In this document: positions 24,575-32,278 of the stretch, in pieces
Position numbering within the stretch: the stretch's first letter is position 1
Layout: every line of letters starts with the position of its first letter
Assembly (NCBI RefSeq): GCF_000701705.1
Contig: NZ_JNJP01000036.1
Location: 1-39,734 of the forward strand
DNA: 39,734 nucleotides
Direction: 5' to 3'
Source: Bilophila wadsworthia ATCC 49260
GTDB taxonomy: Bacteria; Desulfobacterota; Desulfovibrionia; Desulfovibrionales; Desulfovibrionaceae
Translations under genes and position numbers: made by a program
The notes under the pieces: generated by a model
Told to the model about the DNA's origin: nothing
The model's input: the letters and a program-made list of their open reading frames with translations, nothing else
The model's database searches: none

Positions 24575-25105
24575 GTGGAAGTGCCCAAGAGACCCAAGCC
24601 TTTCTCCATGCTGGACAAGGTGCTTGACTGGATCAATGTCTTCAGCCTGTTGAGCGTGGCCGTGCTCATGTTCGTTCAGGTCATCCTCCGGTATGTGTTG
24701 AAGATGCCGCTCATGGGCATCGAAGAGTTGTGCTATTTCCCGACGGTGTGGCTGTACCTCTTCGCCGCCGTCAAGGCTTCCTCCGAGCGGGGCCAGCTTG
24801 TGGCCCGCGTCCTCGAAATTTTCTGCAAGCGGCAACGCTCGATCTTCCTACTCCGGGGCATCGCGGCGTTCGCTTCAAGCGCCATCCTGCTGTGGCTCAC
24901 ATGGTGGGGCTACGATTACCTGAAGTACGCGCTCAGGCTCCAGAAGGAAACGGCCTCCCTCTATCTTCCCTGGATTTACGCTGAAGCGGCGGTGTTCGTG
25001 TCCATGTTCCTCATGACGCTGTATACGCTGCTCGAACTGCGCGACATGATCACGCTCTACAGGACCACCCCGGCCTCCCTGCCCGTGGAAAAGGAAGGAG
25101 ACTAG
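24575..25105 (+). CDS. dctQ: TRAP transporter small membrane subunit (DctQ)
   Basis: This 176-residue protein has four membrane segments (LDWINVFSLLSVAVLMFVQV, YFPTVWLYLFAAVKAS, LRGIAAFASSAILLWLTWWG and WIYAEAAVFVSMFLMTLYTL), the layout of DctQ subunits of tripartite ATP-independent transporters. The conserved GIEELCYFPTVWLYLFAAVK region is present. It associates with DctM to take up a substrate delivered by the periplasmic binding protein, driven by the sodium or proton gradient. The start is GTG 24575, 8 bases after AAGGAG; a much longer frame upstream is open only by chance. The stop is one base before the dctM ATG, so the two are translationally coupled. Confidence 0.93.
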   Translation: MEVPKRPKPFSMLDKVLDWINVFSLLSVAVLMFVQVILRYVLKMPLMGIEELCYFPTVWLYLFAAVKASSERGQLVARVLEIFCKRQRSIFLLRGIAAFASSAILLWLTWWGYDYLKYALRLQKETASLYLPWIYAEAAVFVSMFLMTLYTLLELRDMITLYRTTPASLPVEKEGD

Positions 25106-25106
25106 C

Positions 25107-26411
25107 ATGGAACCCGTTACGCTTGCCGTTGTTTCCCTCGCCGTTTTGATGCTCCTCCTTTCCTTCGGCGTCCCCATCGTCTTCTGTTTCAGCGGCGCGC
25201 TCGCCTTCATGAGCATCGTGGGCGGCGTCACCATGAAAGGCATGATGATGTGGGGCCTCCAGCAGATCCTGAGCCCCACGCTTCTGTGCATCCCGCTGTT
25301 CATCTATGCCGGGTCGCTCATGAGCGAGAGCGGCATCGCCAAATACCTGCTCGAATTCGTCGATGTGTTCGTCGGGCGCATCCGGGGCGGGCTCGGTTTC
25401 GTCGCCACCCTCACCTGCGCCATCCTCGGCGCGATTTCGGGCAGTACCTTTACCGGGCTCGCCGCCACCGGCAACATGCTGATCCCCGAAATGGTCAGCC
25501 GGGGCTATCCCCGCGCCTTCGCCACCGCGCTCATCACCTGTTCCTCCATCCTCGGCGTGCTCATTCCTCCGAGCACGCCCATGATCATCTTCGGCTGGGT
25601 GACGGGCACCAACGTGCTCGCCTGCTTCCTGTCCACGGTGGGCCCCGGCATCGTCACCATCATCATCTTCTGCGGCATCAATTTCGTGCTGAGCCGCCGC
25701 TTCGACCTCAAGCTCATGCCGCAGCTCTCCAAAACGGAAAAGCGCAGGCAGATCGCCGTGCGCGGCTGGAAGGCGCTCCCGGCGCTCATCATGCCCGTGC
25801 TCATCCTCGGCGGCATCTATTCCGGGGCCATGACCCCCACCGAAGCCGCCGCCGTAGCCGTAATTTACGCGCTGCCGGTCGGGTTCTTCGTCTACAGGGG
25901 CCTGAACCTGCGTAATGCCTTCGGCTGCACCAAGGATTCCGCCGTGTCCGTGGGCAGCATCATGATCATGATTTTTTGCAGCATGATGCTGAGCCAGACC
26001 TATGTGGTGCTGCAGATCCCGCAGGCCATCGTGGAAAGCGTATTCAGCATCACGGACAACAGTTTCCTCATCCTGCTGCTCATCAACCTCATCCTGCTGT
26101 TCGTGGGCATGATCGTGAACGACACCACGGGGATCATCCTCGTGGCCCCGCTGCTGCTGCCCCTCGCCAAGGCCATCGGCCTCGACCCCATCCAGTACGC
26201 GGCCATCTTCGGCGTGAACCTCGCCGTGGGCAGCCTGACGCCTCCCTACGCCAGCCTGCTCTATCTCGGGATACGGATCGGCAAGGTCGATTTCGTGGAA
26301 ATCCTTCCCTATGTGGGGCTGTTCCTGCTCGGTTACGTGCCGGTCATGCTCCTCACCACCTACTGGCCCGACGTGAGCCTGTTCATCCCCCGCCTGTTCG
26401 GTTTCATCTAG
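25107..26411 (+). CDS. dctM: TRAP transporter large membrane subunit (DctM)
   Basis: This 434-residue protein of about 12 membrane segments has DctM hallmarks: IPLFIYAGSLMSESGIAKYL, GAISGSTFTGLAATGNMLIP, GYPRAFATALITCSSILGVL, IPPSTPMIIFGWVTG, GMIVNDTTGIILVAPLLLPL and GVNLAVGSLTPPYASLLYLG. It forms the translocation channel of the TRAP system. GGAAGGAG before ATG 25107 gives strong initiation, coupled to dctQ. After its stop a 118-base gap with a strong hairpin (26442-26471) separates it from dctP. The gene order Q-M-P is less usual than P-Q-M. Confidence 0.95.
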   Translation: MEPVTLAVVSLAVLMLLLSFGVPIVFCFSGALAFMSIVGGVTMKGMMMWGLQQILSPTLLCIPLFIYAGSLMSESGIAKYLLEFVDVFVGRIRGGLGFVATLTCAILGAISGSTFTGLAATGNMLIPEMVSRGYPRAFATALITCSSILGVLIPPSTPMIIFGWVTGTNVLACFLSTVGPGIVTIIIFCGINFVLSRRFDLKLMPQLSKTEKRRQIAVRGWKALPALIMPVLILGGIYSGAMTPTEAAAVAVIYALPVGFFVYRGLNLRNAFGCTKDSAVSVGSIMIMIFCSMMLSQTYVVLQIPQAIVESVFSITDNSFLILLLINLILLFVGMIVNDTTGIILVAPLLLPLAKAIGLDPIQYAAIFGVNLAVGSLTPPYASLLYLGIRIGKVDFVEILPYVGLFLLGYVPVMLLTTYWPDVSLFIPRLFGFI

Positions 26412-26441
26412 CCGGACGCGGAAACAGGCATCTTCCCGGAC

Positions 26442-26471
26442 ACGGCCGCCGGTTCCCCCGCCGGCGGCCGT
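26442..26471 (+). other. hairpin between dctM and dctP without T tract
   Basis: ACGGCCGCCGG ... CCGGCGGCCGT forms an 11-base-pair GC stem with no following T run. Such structures can protect or process mRNA and allow the binding protein to be made in excess over the membrane subunits. Confidence 0.65.
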
Positions 26472-26528
26472 ATCTCCAAGGCGGCGCGGACGGCGCGCCT
26501 CCAAAACCCTTCACCACAGGAGAGCATC

Positions 26529-27524
26529 ATGAAAAAGGTCATGTCTGTACTGGCGCTGTGCGGCCTGCTGGCCCTTTCCGGCGGTTCCGCATTTGCGGCG
26601 CAGTGGAAGCTTGCTCACATCCGCCCCGCCGACTCCGTGATCGAGCGCGATTTGCAGGCCTTCGCCAAGGAAGTGCGCGAGGCAACCGACGGGCGCATCG
26701 ACATCAGGATCTATGGCTCCAGCCAGCTTGGGGACTACACCGTCGTGCAGGAAAAGGTGTCTCTCGGCTCTGTGGAAATGAGCTGCGAATCCGTTTCCAC
26801 GCAGGTGGACAAGCGTTTCCTCTCCTATATCCTGCCCTATGTCGCCAAGGATTACGCCACCGCGAAGAAGAACTTCGGCACCGGAACCCCCTACGCCAAA
26901 TACTGCGCCAACCTGTTTGACAAGCAGGACATCATGGTCCTCGCCAACTGGCCCGTGTACTTCGGCGGCATCGGCCTTGTGAAGGCCCCCGAAGCGCCCG
27001 CCGATCCCAACGCCAGCCACCACATCAAAGTCCGCGTCCCCACCATGAAGACGCAGGAAGCCCTTGCCGACGGCCTCGGCTATCAGGCCACCCCCCTGCC
27101 GTTCGCGGAATTCTTCACCGCCGCCCAGACCGGCATGGTCTCCGGCATTTTCGGCGGCGGCGCGGAAAACTACTACGCCTCCTTCCGGGATCTGCTGAAA
27201 TGCTACATCGCCGCGAACACCCACTTTGAAAACTGGCCCCTGCTCATCAATAAGGAGCTGTTCGAGTCCCTGTCGGCCGAAGATCAGAAGATCCTGCTTG
27301 AAAAGAGCGCCGCGTTCGAGGCCCGCCGCTGGGAAGTCGCGGAAGCCGATCAGGCCGCCTATGAGAAGAAGCTGGAAGAGGCGGGCTGGACCGTCATCCG
27401 CCTGACGCCCGAACAGCAGAATGCCTTTGCCGAAAAGGGCCGCAAGGCTTCGTGGCCCGAACTGAAGAAGGCGATAGGCGACAAGGCCTATGAGGAAGTC
27501 ATCTCTACCTTTGTCCTCGAATAA
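26529..27524 (+). CDS. dctP: TRAP transporter periplasmic binding protein (DctP family)
   Basis: This 331-residue secreted protein has a clear signal peptide (residues 1-23, cleavage after SAFA). The mature part has the DctP fold: WKLAHIRPADSVIERDLQAF near the N-terminus, GSSQLGDYTVVQEKVSLGSV, then the conserved block HHIKVRVPTMKTQEALADGL, where Arg169 would clamp the substrate carboxylate, and PLPFAEFFTAAQTGMVSGIF. It captures a carboxylate in the periplasm and hands it to DctQM. The substrate is unknown, but the downstream genes point to a hydroxy or amino acid. ATG 26529 has AGGAG about 8 bases upstream. The gene is followed within 50 bases by the opine-dehydrogenase-like gene. Confidence 0.95.
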   Translation: MKKVMSVLALCGLLALSGGSAFAAQWKLAHIRPADSVIERDLQAFAKEVREATDGRIDIRIYGSSQLGDYTVVQEKVSLGSVEMSCESVSTQVDKRFLSYILPYVAKDYATAKKNFGTGTPYAKYCANLFDKQDIMVLANWPVYFGGIGLVKAPEAPADPNASHHIKVRVPTMKTQEALADGLGYQATPLPFAEFFTAAQTGMVSGIFGGGAENYYASFRDLLKCYIAANTHFENWPLLINKELFESLSAEDQKILLEKSAAFEARRWEVAEADQAAYEKKLEEAGWTVIRLTPEQQNAFAEKGRKASWPELKKAIGDKAYEEVISTFVLE

Positions 27525-27530
27525 CCGCCG

Positions 27531-27551
27531 GGGGGCGCATTCCGCGCCCCC
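27531..27551 (+). other. short GC hairpin after dctP
   Basis: GGGGGCGC-ATTCC-GCGCCCCC lies just after the dctP stop and before the next ribosome binding site. There is no T tract, so it may be an mRNA-stabilising or attenuating structure. Confidence 0.55.
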
Positions 27552-27570
27552 GCGCCAAGGAACCTGCGTC

Positions 27571-28647
27571 ATGAAGAAAATCGCTGTGCTCAGCGCCGGA
27601 AACGGCGGGCAGGCCCTTGCGGCCGATCTCGCCCTGCGCGGGCATGATGTGGCCCTGTATGATCTGCCGCGGTTCGCCCCGGTCATCGAAGCCATCAGGC
27701 GTCGCGGCAACACCATTGAACTCCAGAACAAAATCACCGGGACAGCGACGATCCGCCTCGTGACCACGGACATCGCCGAAGCGCTCGACGGCGCGGAAGT
27801 GGTCTATTTCACCGCGCCGTCCTACGGGCAGAAGGCGTTCTTCGATCTGGCCGTGCCCGCGCTTTCGGATGGTCAGGTTATCGTGCTGATGCCCGGCAAT
27901 TACGGTACGTTGCCTCTCAAGGCCGCGCTGCGCGAGGCGGGGAAGGACGTACTCGTCGCGGAAACGGACAACTTGCCCTATGCCTGTGCCGCGACGGAGC
28001 CCGGCGTGGTCAACGTGCGCGGGGTCAAGAAGGCCGTGACGCTGGCGGCGTTCCCGGCGGGCGATTACGCCGCGGTGGAGGCCGCCGTGGACGGGGCTTT
28101 CTGCACCGGCTGGCGCAAGGGCGAGAATGTGCTCGCCACCAGCATGTCCGGGGTCAATATGGTCGTGCACTGTGCGCCCATGCTGGCCAACGCCGGACGC
28201 ATTGAGAGCGAGGGCGGACATTTTGAGTTCTATTACGCGGGGATGACGCCCGCCGTGTGCCGCCTCATCGAAGCCACGGACCGTGAACGGCTGGCCGTGG
28301 CCCGTGCCTACGGCCTTGATTTGGTAAGCACGGCGCAGACCTTCCGCAACCAGTACGGCGTGGAGGGTGAAACCCTGTACGACGTGCTGCAGGCCAACCC
28401 CGCCTTTGCCGGGTTCGCGCCTAAAACGCTGCATCACCGTTTCCTTACTGAAGATACGCCGTACTCGATGGTGCCGATGGCGGCCCTCGGTAGGCTTGCC
28501 GGGGTTCCCACGCCTATCATGGATGCGCTTATCGCATTGCTTGGCGAACTGCTCGGCGAGGACTACGCCGTGACCGGGCAGACGGCGGAACGCATGGGAC
28601 TCGCGGGCATGACGCCCGAGGCAATCCGTAACCTCGTATCCGCATGA
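27571..28647 (+). CDS. NAD(P)-dependent opine/octopine dehydrogenase family protein
   Basis: This 358-residue protein has an N-terminal Rossmann fold with SAGNGGQALAADLALRGHDV (residues 8-27). The C-terminal half belongs to the octopine/nopaline dehydrogenase family. The signature SGVNMVVHCAPMLANAGRIE holds the catalytic-type histidine and asparagine, and the MGLAG block lies near the end. Enzymes of this type join or split N-(carboxyalkyl) amino acids, or oxidise 2-hydroxy acids, with NAD(P)H. In this place, between a TRAP importer and a lyase of the UxaA family, a catabolic role is likely: oxidation of the imported acid or release of an amino acid from an opine. The start at ATG 27571 is 9-10 bases after AAGGAA and gives the normal Rossmann start. 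Its stop is 14 bases before the lyase small subunit. Confidence 0.88.
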   Translation: MKKIAVLSAGNGGQALAADLALRGHDVALYDLPRFAPVIEAIRRRGNTIELQNKITGTATIRLVTTDIAEALDGAEVVYFTAPSYGQKAFFDLAVPALSDGQVIVLMPGNYGTLPLKAALREAGKDVLVAETDNLPYACAATEPGVVNVRGVKKAVTLAAFPAGDYAAVEAAVDGAFCTGWRKGENVLATSMSGVNMVVHCAPMLANAGRIESEGGHFEFYYAGMTPAVCRLIEATDRERLAVARAYGLDLVSTAQTFRNQYGVEGETLYDVLQANPAFAGFAPKTLHHRFLTEDTPYSMVPMAALGRLAGVPTPIMDALIALLGELLGEDYAVTGQTAERMGLAGMTPEAIRNLVSA

Positions 28648-28661
28648 CCGGAGGGATTATG

Positions 28662-28967
28662 ATGAAAGCACTCCGCATCGAACCGGCGGACAATGTCGCC
28701 GTGGTCGCGCAGGACACCCGCAAGGGCGACGTGCTGCGCCATGCCGGGGGCGAGGTGACCGCGCTTGAGGACATCGGGCTCGGGCACAAGATCGCCGTCG
28801 AAGCCGTCGCGCAGGGGGGGCTCGTCCGCAAGTATGGCGTCCCCATCGGCAGGGCCTCCGCGCCCATTGCCGCCGGAGCCTTCGTGCACACCCACAATCT
28901 TGAGGACATCACCGAGGAGCTGTGCCGGCAGTACGTCGCCGCGTTCAGGGACGGGAGGGACGCATGA
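28662..28967 (+). CDS. UxaA family lyase, small (SAF domain) subunit
   Basis: This 101-residue protein is a stand-alone SAF domain as found at the N-terminus of altronate dehydratase (UxaA) and in SuyA, the small subunit of sulfolactate sulfo-lyase. Typical features are MKALRIEPADNVAVVAQDT, then KGDVLRHAGGEVTALEDIGL, then GHKIAVEAVAQGGLVRKYGV, PIGRAS and the ending GAFVHTHNLED. The second of two ATG codons (28662) is chosen because it lies 6 bases after GGAGGG. It overlaps the large subunit start by ATGA, so the two are translationally coupled and should form one enzyme. The family eliminates water or sulfite from 2-hydroxy acids. The exact substrate cannot be read from the sequence. Confidence 0.9.
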   Translation: MKALRIEPADNVAVVAQDTRKGDVLRHAGGEVTALEDIGLGHKIAVEAVAQGGLVRKYGVPIGRASAPIAAGAFVHTHNLEDITEELCRQYVAAFRDGRDA

Positions 28968-30121
28968 GTTCGCTACAGGCATTTCCCCGCGCCGACGGGA
29001 GCGTGGGCATCAGGAATATCGTGCTCGTCGTCTCCACCGTCACCTGCGCGAATACGGTCGTCAATCATATCGCGTGGAAGACCGGGGCCGTCCCGCTGAC
29101 CCACGAGCGCGGCTGCGTGGAGGGCGAGCAGAGTTTCCGCCGCACCATGCTGGCCCTCACCACGTTTGCCAAGCATCCCAACGTGTCCGGCGTCCTCATC
29201 GTGGGGCTCGGCTGTGAGCAGATCAGGACGCTTGACCTGCAGGTCGCCATCGGCGGCGGCAAGCCCGTGCACGCCATCCTCATTCAGGAGGAGGGCGGCT
29301 CCGTCGAAGCCGAGGCCAGAGGCTGTGAGCTCGTCCGCGAGATGCAGCGGGCCGCGCAGGATCTGGAACGCCAGCCGTGCCCTTTGTCCGGGCTTGTTGT
29401 GGGCGTGCAGTGCGGCGGTTCCGACTGGACGACCGCCATTGCCGGGAACACGGTTATCGGGGCCATGACCGATCTCGTGATCGCCGCGGGCGGTTCCGTG
29501 CTCATGTCGGAAGTTCCGGGCATTCCGGGCTGTGAGCACATTGTGGCGTCCCGTGCGGTCAGCCGCGAGGCGGGAGAGCAGATCCTCGGCATGGTCGACG
29601 AGCTGCGCGCCGAGTTCCTGCGCGCGCACGGGCAACCTATTGAGGCGGTGAACCCCACGCCGGGCAACAAGGCGGGCGGCATCACCACGCTCGTGGAAAA
29701 GGCGATGGGCAACATCAAGAAAATGGGCACGTCTCCAGTGCAGGGCGTCCTGAAGCTCGGTGAGCGCCCCCCGCATCCGGGCCTGTGGATCGTGGACAAC
29801 CGCGCCAACGGCCCCGATCCCGTCAACCTCGCCGGGTTTGCCATGGCGGGGGCGTCGGCTACGGTATTCAGCACGGGCCGGGGTTCTCCGGTGGGTTCTC
29901 CGGTCATGCCCGTGGTCAAGCTGACGGGCAACCCGCACACCTACGCCAAGATGCCGGGCCTGATGGACTTCAACGCCGGGGTCGTTGTTGATGGCGCGGA
30001 CATCGGGGAAACGGGCAGGGCGTTGTACGATCTGCTGCTTGAGGTTGCCGGAGGGCGGCCCACCCGTTCCGAGGAGAACGGGGACTACGAGTTTTCGATT
30101 CCTTACGAGGAAGCGCGGTAG
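28964..30121 (+). CDS. UxaA family lyase, large subunit
   Basis: This 385-residue protein covers the catalytic part of the UxaA family (altronate and galactarate dehydratases; SuyB of sulfolactate sulfo-lyase). Signature blocks are FPRADGSVGIRNIVLVVSTV, HERGCVEGEQSF, GVLIVGLGCEQI, VGVQCGGSDWTTAIAGNTVI, NPTPGNKAGGITTLVEKAMG and FSTGRGSPVGSPVMPVVKLTGN. Conserved cysteines and the GCE and CGGSD motifs are the expected iron- or metal-binding positions. ATG 28964 overlaps the small-subunit stop and follows GGGAGG. Substrates to consider are sulfolactate (sulfonate-respiring Bilophila-type bacteria use such compounds), a sugar acid, or a 3-substituted malate/aspartate. Co-transcription with the TRAP and opine-dehydrogenase genes is likely; a long palindromic repeat follows the stop. 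Confidence 0.9.
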   Translation: MSSLQAFPRADGSVGIRNIVLVVSTVTCANTVVNHIAWKTGAVPLTHERGCVEGEQSFRRTMLALTTFAKHPNVSGVLIVGLGCEQIRTLDLQVAIGGGKPVHAILIQEEGGSVEAEARGCELVREMQRAAQDLERQPCPLSGLVVGVQCGGSDWTTAIAGNTVIGAMTDLVIAAGGSVLMSEVPGIPGCEHIVASRAVSREAGEQILGMVDELRAEFLRAHGQPIEAVNPTPGNKAGGITTLVEKAMGNIKKMGTSPVQGVLKLGERPPHPGLWIVDNRANGPDPVNLAGFAMAGASATVFSTGRGSPVGSPVMPVVKLTGNPHTYAKMPGLMDFNAGVVVDGADIGETGRALYDLLLEVAGGRPTRSEENGDYEFSIPYEEAR

Positions 30122-30130
30122 CTGGATGGA

Positions 30131-30357
30131 GGGTGGGGAGACGCGACATGCCGGGGAAGGAGGGAGGGAAAACCTTCTGAAGAAGGGCTTTCCTCCCTCC
30201 TCCCCCGGACCCCCACCTTCCCAAGACTTTCGACTGGTGGGGAGGCGGCGCGCAGGGAGTCCGTTCCGGCTTGGTTTTGAAAAAATTCCTTTGCGCCGTA
30301 CAAAAGAGGGATATCCTCGTAACCTCCATTATCCCATCAAGCGTTTGCTTCGGCGGG
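30131..30357 (+). repeat. intergenic palindromic repeat, copy 6 (type B, long form)
   Basis: GCGACATGCCG precedes a GGAGGGAGGGAAAACCTTCT / AGAAGGGCTTTCCTCCCTCC hairpin, then CCCAAGACTTTCGACTGGTG, GGGGAGGCGGCGCGCAGGGA, TGAAAAAATTCCTTTGCGCC and AGCGTTTGCTTCGGCG. It is the closest relative of copy 5. It lies right after the lyase gene. Confidence 0.88.
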
Positions 30358-30359
30358 TC

Positions 30360-30448
30360 AAGGGGCGGCTCGCCCCTGCCAGCGCGCCTTGCGGAGTGCA
30401 GAGGCAGCGCCCCTGCCGGAGTTCCAGGGGCGGAGCCCCTGGGGGTTT
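30360..30448 (+). repeat. small GC palindromes before the serine dehydratase gene
   Basis: AGGGGCGGCTCGCCCCT near 30360 and CCAGGGGCGGAGCCCCTGG near 30426 are short perfect or near-perfect palindromes in the leader of the next gene. They differ from the long repeat family and may be another dispersed hairpin type or a leader structure. Confidence 0.55.
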
Positions 30449-30472
30449 CATACTATTATTGGAGATTGTGCC

Positions 30473-32053
30473 ATGACGCATTGCACGGCCTGCCGGGCCG
30501 CCCGCCCTCAATCCGCAAGGCTGCTGAGCCTGTTCGATTCCCTCGGCCCGATCATGTCCGGCCCGTCCAGCTCGCACACGGCGGGCATGGCGCGCATCGG
30601 GCGCATGGGCCGTTCCCTTGTCGGCGGCACGCCGGAACGCATCACCCTGCACTTTTTTGGAGCGCTCTCCCATACCTATAAGGGACACGCCAGCGATTCC
30701 GCCGTGGTCGCCGGGCTCATCGGCGAACGGGAGGACTCCCCCAATGTCCGGCACGCGCTGCGGCTGGCTGCGGAGCGGGGCGTCGAGGTGGAAATCCGCA
30801 CGCATCCCGATTCGGGCCGCAACCCCAACACGGTCAGCATGGAGCTTGTGCGCGGCGGCAGGACGTATGCGGTGGCGGGCGTTTCCGTCGGCGGCGGCGA
30901 GATCGAGATGACCGAGCTGGAAGGCTTCCCCGTCTGCCTGCGCGGGAACGAGGATGGCGCGCTGTTCATCGGCCCGGACGGGTTGGGACGGGCTGTGTTC
31001 GAGGAGAGGCTTGGGGCGCTGTCCGGCTTTTCCTGCGTGAAGGATGGGGAGCGGGCACTGTACCTGTGCCTTGCGGAAAAGCCATTTCCTGAAGGCATGG
31101 ATATGCCGGGTCTGGAGATGTTCCCCGTGCGGAATATTCTGGGCAACAAACTTGTGGACGCCGAGCCCTTGTTTTCGACCCTCGCGGCGATGGCGGAAAT
31201 GGCGGGAGGCGATCTTCCCGGCCTTATCGAACGCTATGAGGCGCGGCGCAGCGGGGTGGATCGGGATACGATCCGTGCCGCCGTGCTGGGTAGTTGGGAA
31301 ATCATGAAGGCGTCGATGACGGACGGGCTTGCCGGGAAAAGCGACATGCTGGCGGGTCTGGTTCCGGGAGACGCGGGATTCCGTCTGGCCCGGCGCGTCG
31401 AATCCGGTCAGGCGCTTTCGGGCCGGACCATCGGCATGGCGGTGGCCCGTGCGTTGGCGGTCATGGAGAACAACGGTTCCATGCGCTGTGTGGTGGCGGC
31501 TCCCACGGCGGGGGCCTGCGGGGTGTTGCCCGGCGCGTTTCTTTCGGCGGCTGAGGAACGGGGGCTCGGCGACGACGCCATCGTCGACGGGCTGCTCGTC
31601 GCGGCGGCGGTGGGCGTGCTCGTGGCCATGCGTGCCCCCATTTCCGGGGCGATCGGCGGTTGCCAGTCCGAAATCGGCGTGGCTTCGGCCATGACGGCGG
31701 CGGGGCTGGCGCAGCTTGGCGGCGGGACTCCGGAACAGGTTATCCACGCGGCGGCCATCGCCCTCAAGAATCTTCTCGGGCTCATCTGCGATCCTGTGGC
31801 CGGACCGGTGGAAATCCCATGCATCAAGCGCAACGCCGTGGGCGTCTCCAACGCTTTCGCGGCGGCGGACATGGCCCTTGCCGGAATCGCCAGCCGCATT
31901 CCTCCCGACGAGGTGGTCGACGCGCTCATCAACGTGCAGGGCCTCCTTCATCCCGATCTGCGCGGCAACCTGCGCGGGGGCCTCGCCTCCACCGCGACGG
32001 GCCGGGCCCTCAAGGATGAATGGTACGCACGAATGAAACGGATGCAGGCATAG
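30473..32053 (+). CDS. sdaA: L-serine ammonia-lyase, iron-sulfur type, fused beta-alpha chain
   Basis: This 526-residue enzyme converts L-serine to pyruvate and ammonia with a [4Fe-4S] cluster. Residues about 17-225 equal the beta subunit of the two-subunit Gram-positive type: GPIMSGPSSSHTAGMARIGR, ALSHTYKGHASDSAVVAGL, GGGEIEMTELEGF and an ACT-like end. Residues about 235-526 equal the alpha subunit: APTAGACGVLPG (Cys349), GGCQSEIGVASAM (Cys397), LICDPVAGPVEIPCIKRNAV (Cys439 and Cys450), ending in LASTATGRALKDEWY. The chain is longer than the usual single-chain enzyme (about 455). The N-terminus has an extra CTAC pair. ATG 30473 follows GGAG by about 9 bases. It lies downstream of the UxaA genes, but a long repeat separates them, so co-transcription is uncertain. 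The product pyruvate could feed PoxB. Confidence 0.93.
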   Translation: MTHCTACRAARPQSARLLSLFDSLGPIMSGPSSSHTAGMARIGRMGRSLVGGTPERITLHFFGALSHTYKGHASDSAVVAGLIGEREDSPNVRHALRLAAERGVEVEIRTHPDSGRNPNTVSMELVRGGRTYAVAGVSVGGGEIEMTELEGFPVCLRGNEDGALFIGPDGLGRAVFEERLGALSGFSCVKDGERALYLCLAEKPFPEGMDMPGLEMFPVRNILGNKLVDAEPLFSTLAAMAEMAGGDLPGLIERYEARRSGVDRDTIRAAVLGSWEIMKASMTDGLAGKSDMLAGLVPGDAGFRLARRVESGQALSGRTIGMAVARALAVMENNGSMRCVVAAPTAGACGVLPGAFLSAAEERGLGDDAIVDGLLVAAAVGVLVAMRAPISGAIGGCQSEIGVASAMTAAGLAQLGGGTPEQVIHAAAIALKNLLGLICDPVAGPVEIPCIKRNAVGVSNAFAAADMALAGIASRIPPDEVVDALINVQGLLHPDLRGNLRGGLASTATGRALKDEWYARMKRMQA

Positions 32054-32069
32054 TTTTTTCCACACCCCG

Positions 32070-32097
32070 AAAGGCCGGAACCATCCGGCCTTTTTTC
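32070..32097 (+). terminator. rho-independent terminator after serine dehydratase
   Basis: AAGGCCGGA-ACCA-TCCGGCCTT followed by TTTT, 18 bases after the stop codon. Confidence 0.95.
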
Positions 32098-32278
32098 GTT
32101 GTTGGAGGATTCGGTTTCACGGCATGGGGAAAGATTTTTCTTGCCAAATAGTCCTTATAAAGATAATCCGCTTGCGTACTACTTTGGCGATGGCGTTTGA
32201 CGTACGGTACAGGGGGAACCTTTGAGTCCGGAGTGTTCTCTCATGCCGGGATCCATTCTTTTTCCGACCGAGGTGAGC

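Noticed and set aside
25050..26504. 484-codon minus-strand open frame opposite dctM
   Set aside because: Same antisense effect; dctM on the plus strand has all family motifs.
24575..27524. TRAP system assigned to a named substrate such as sialic acid or C4-dicarboxylates
   Set aside because: Sequence motifs only show a carboxylate-binding DctP; no sialic acid or C4-dicarboxylate genes lie nearby, so no substrate is claimed.
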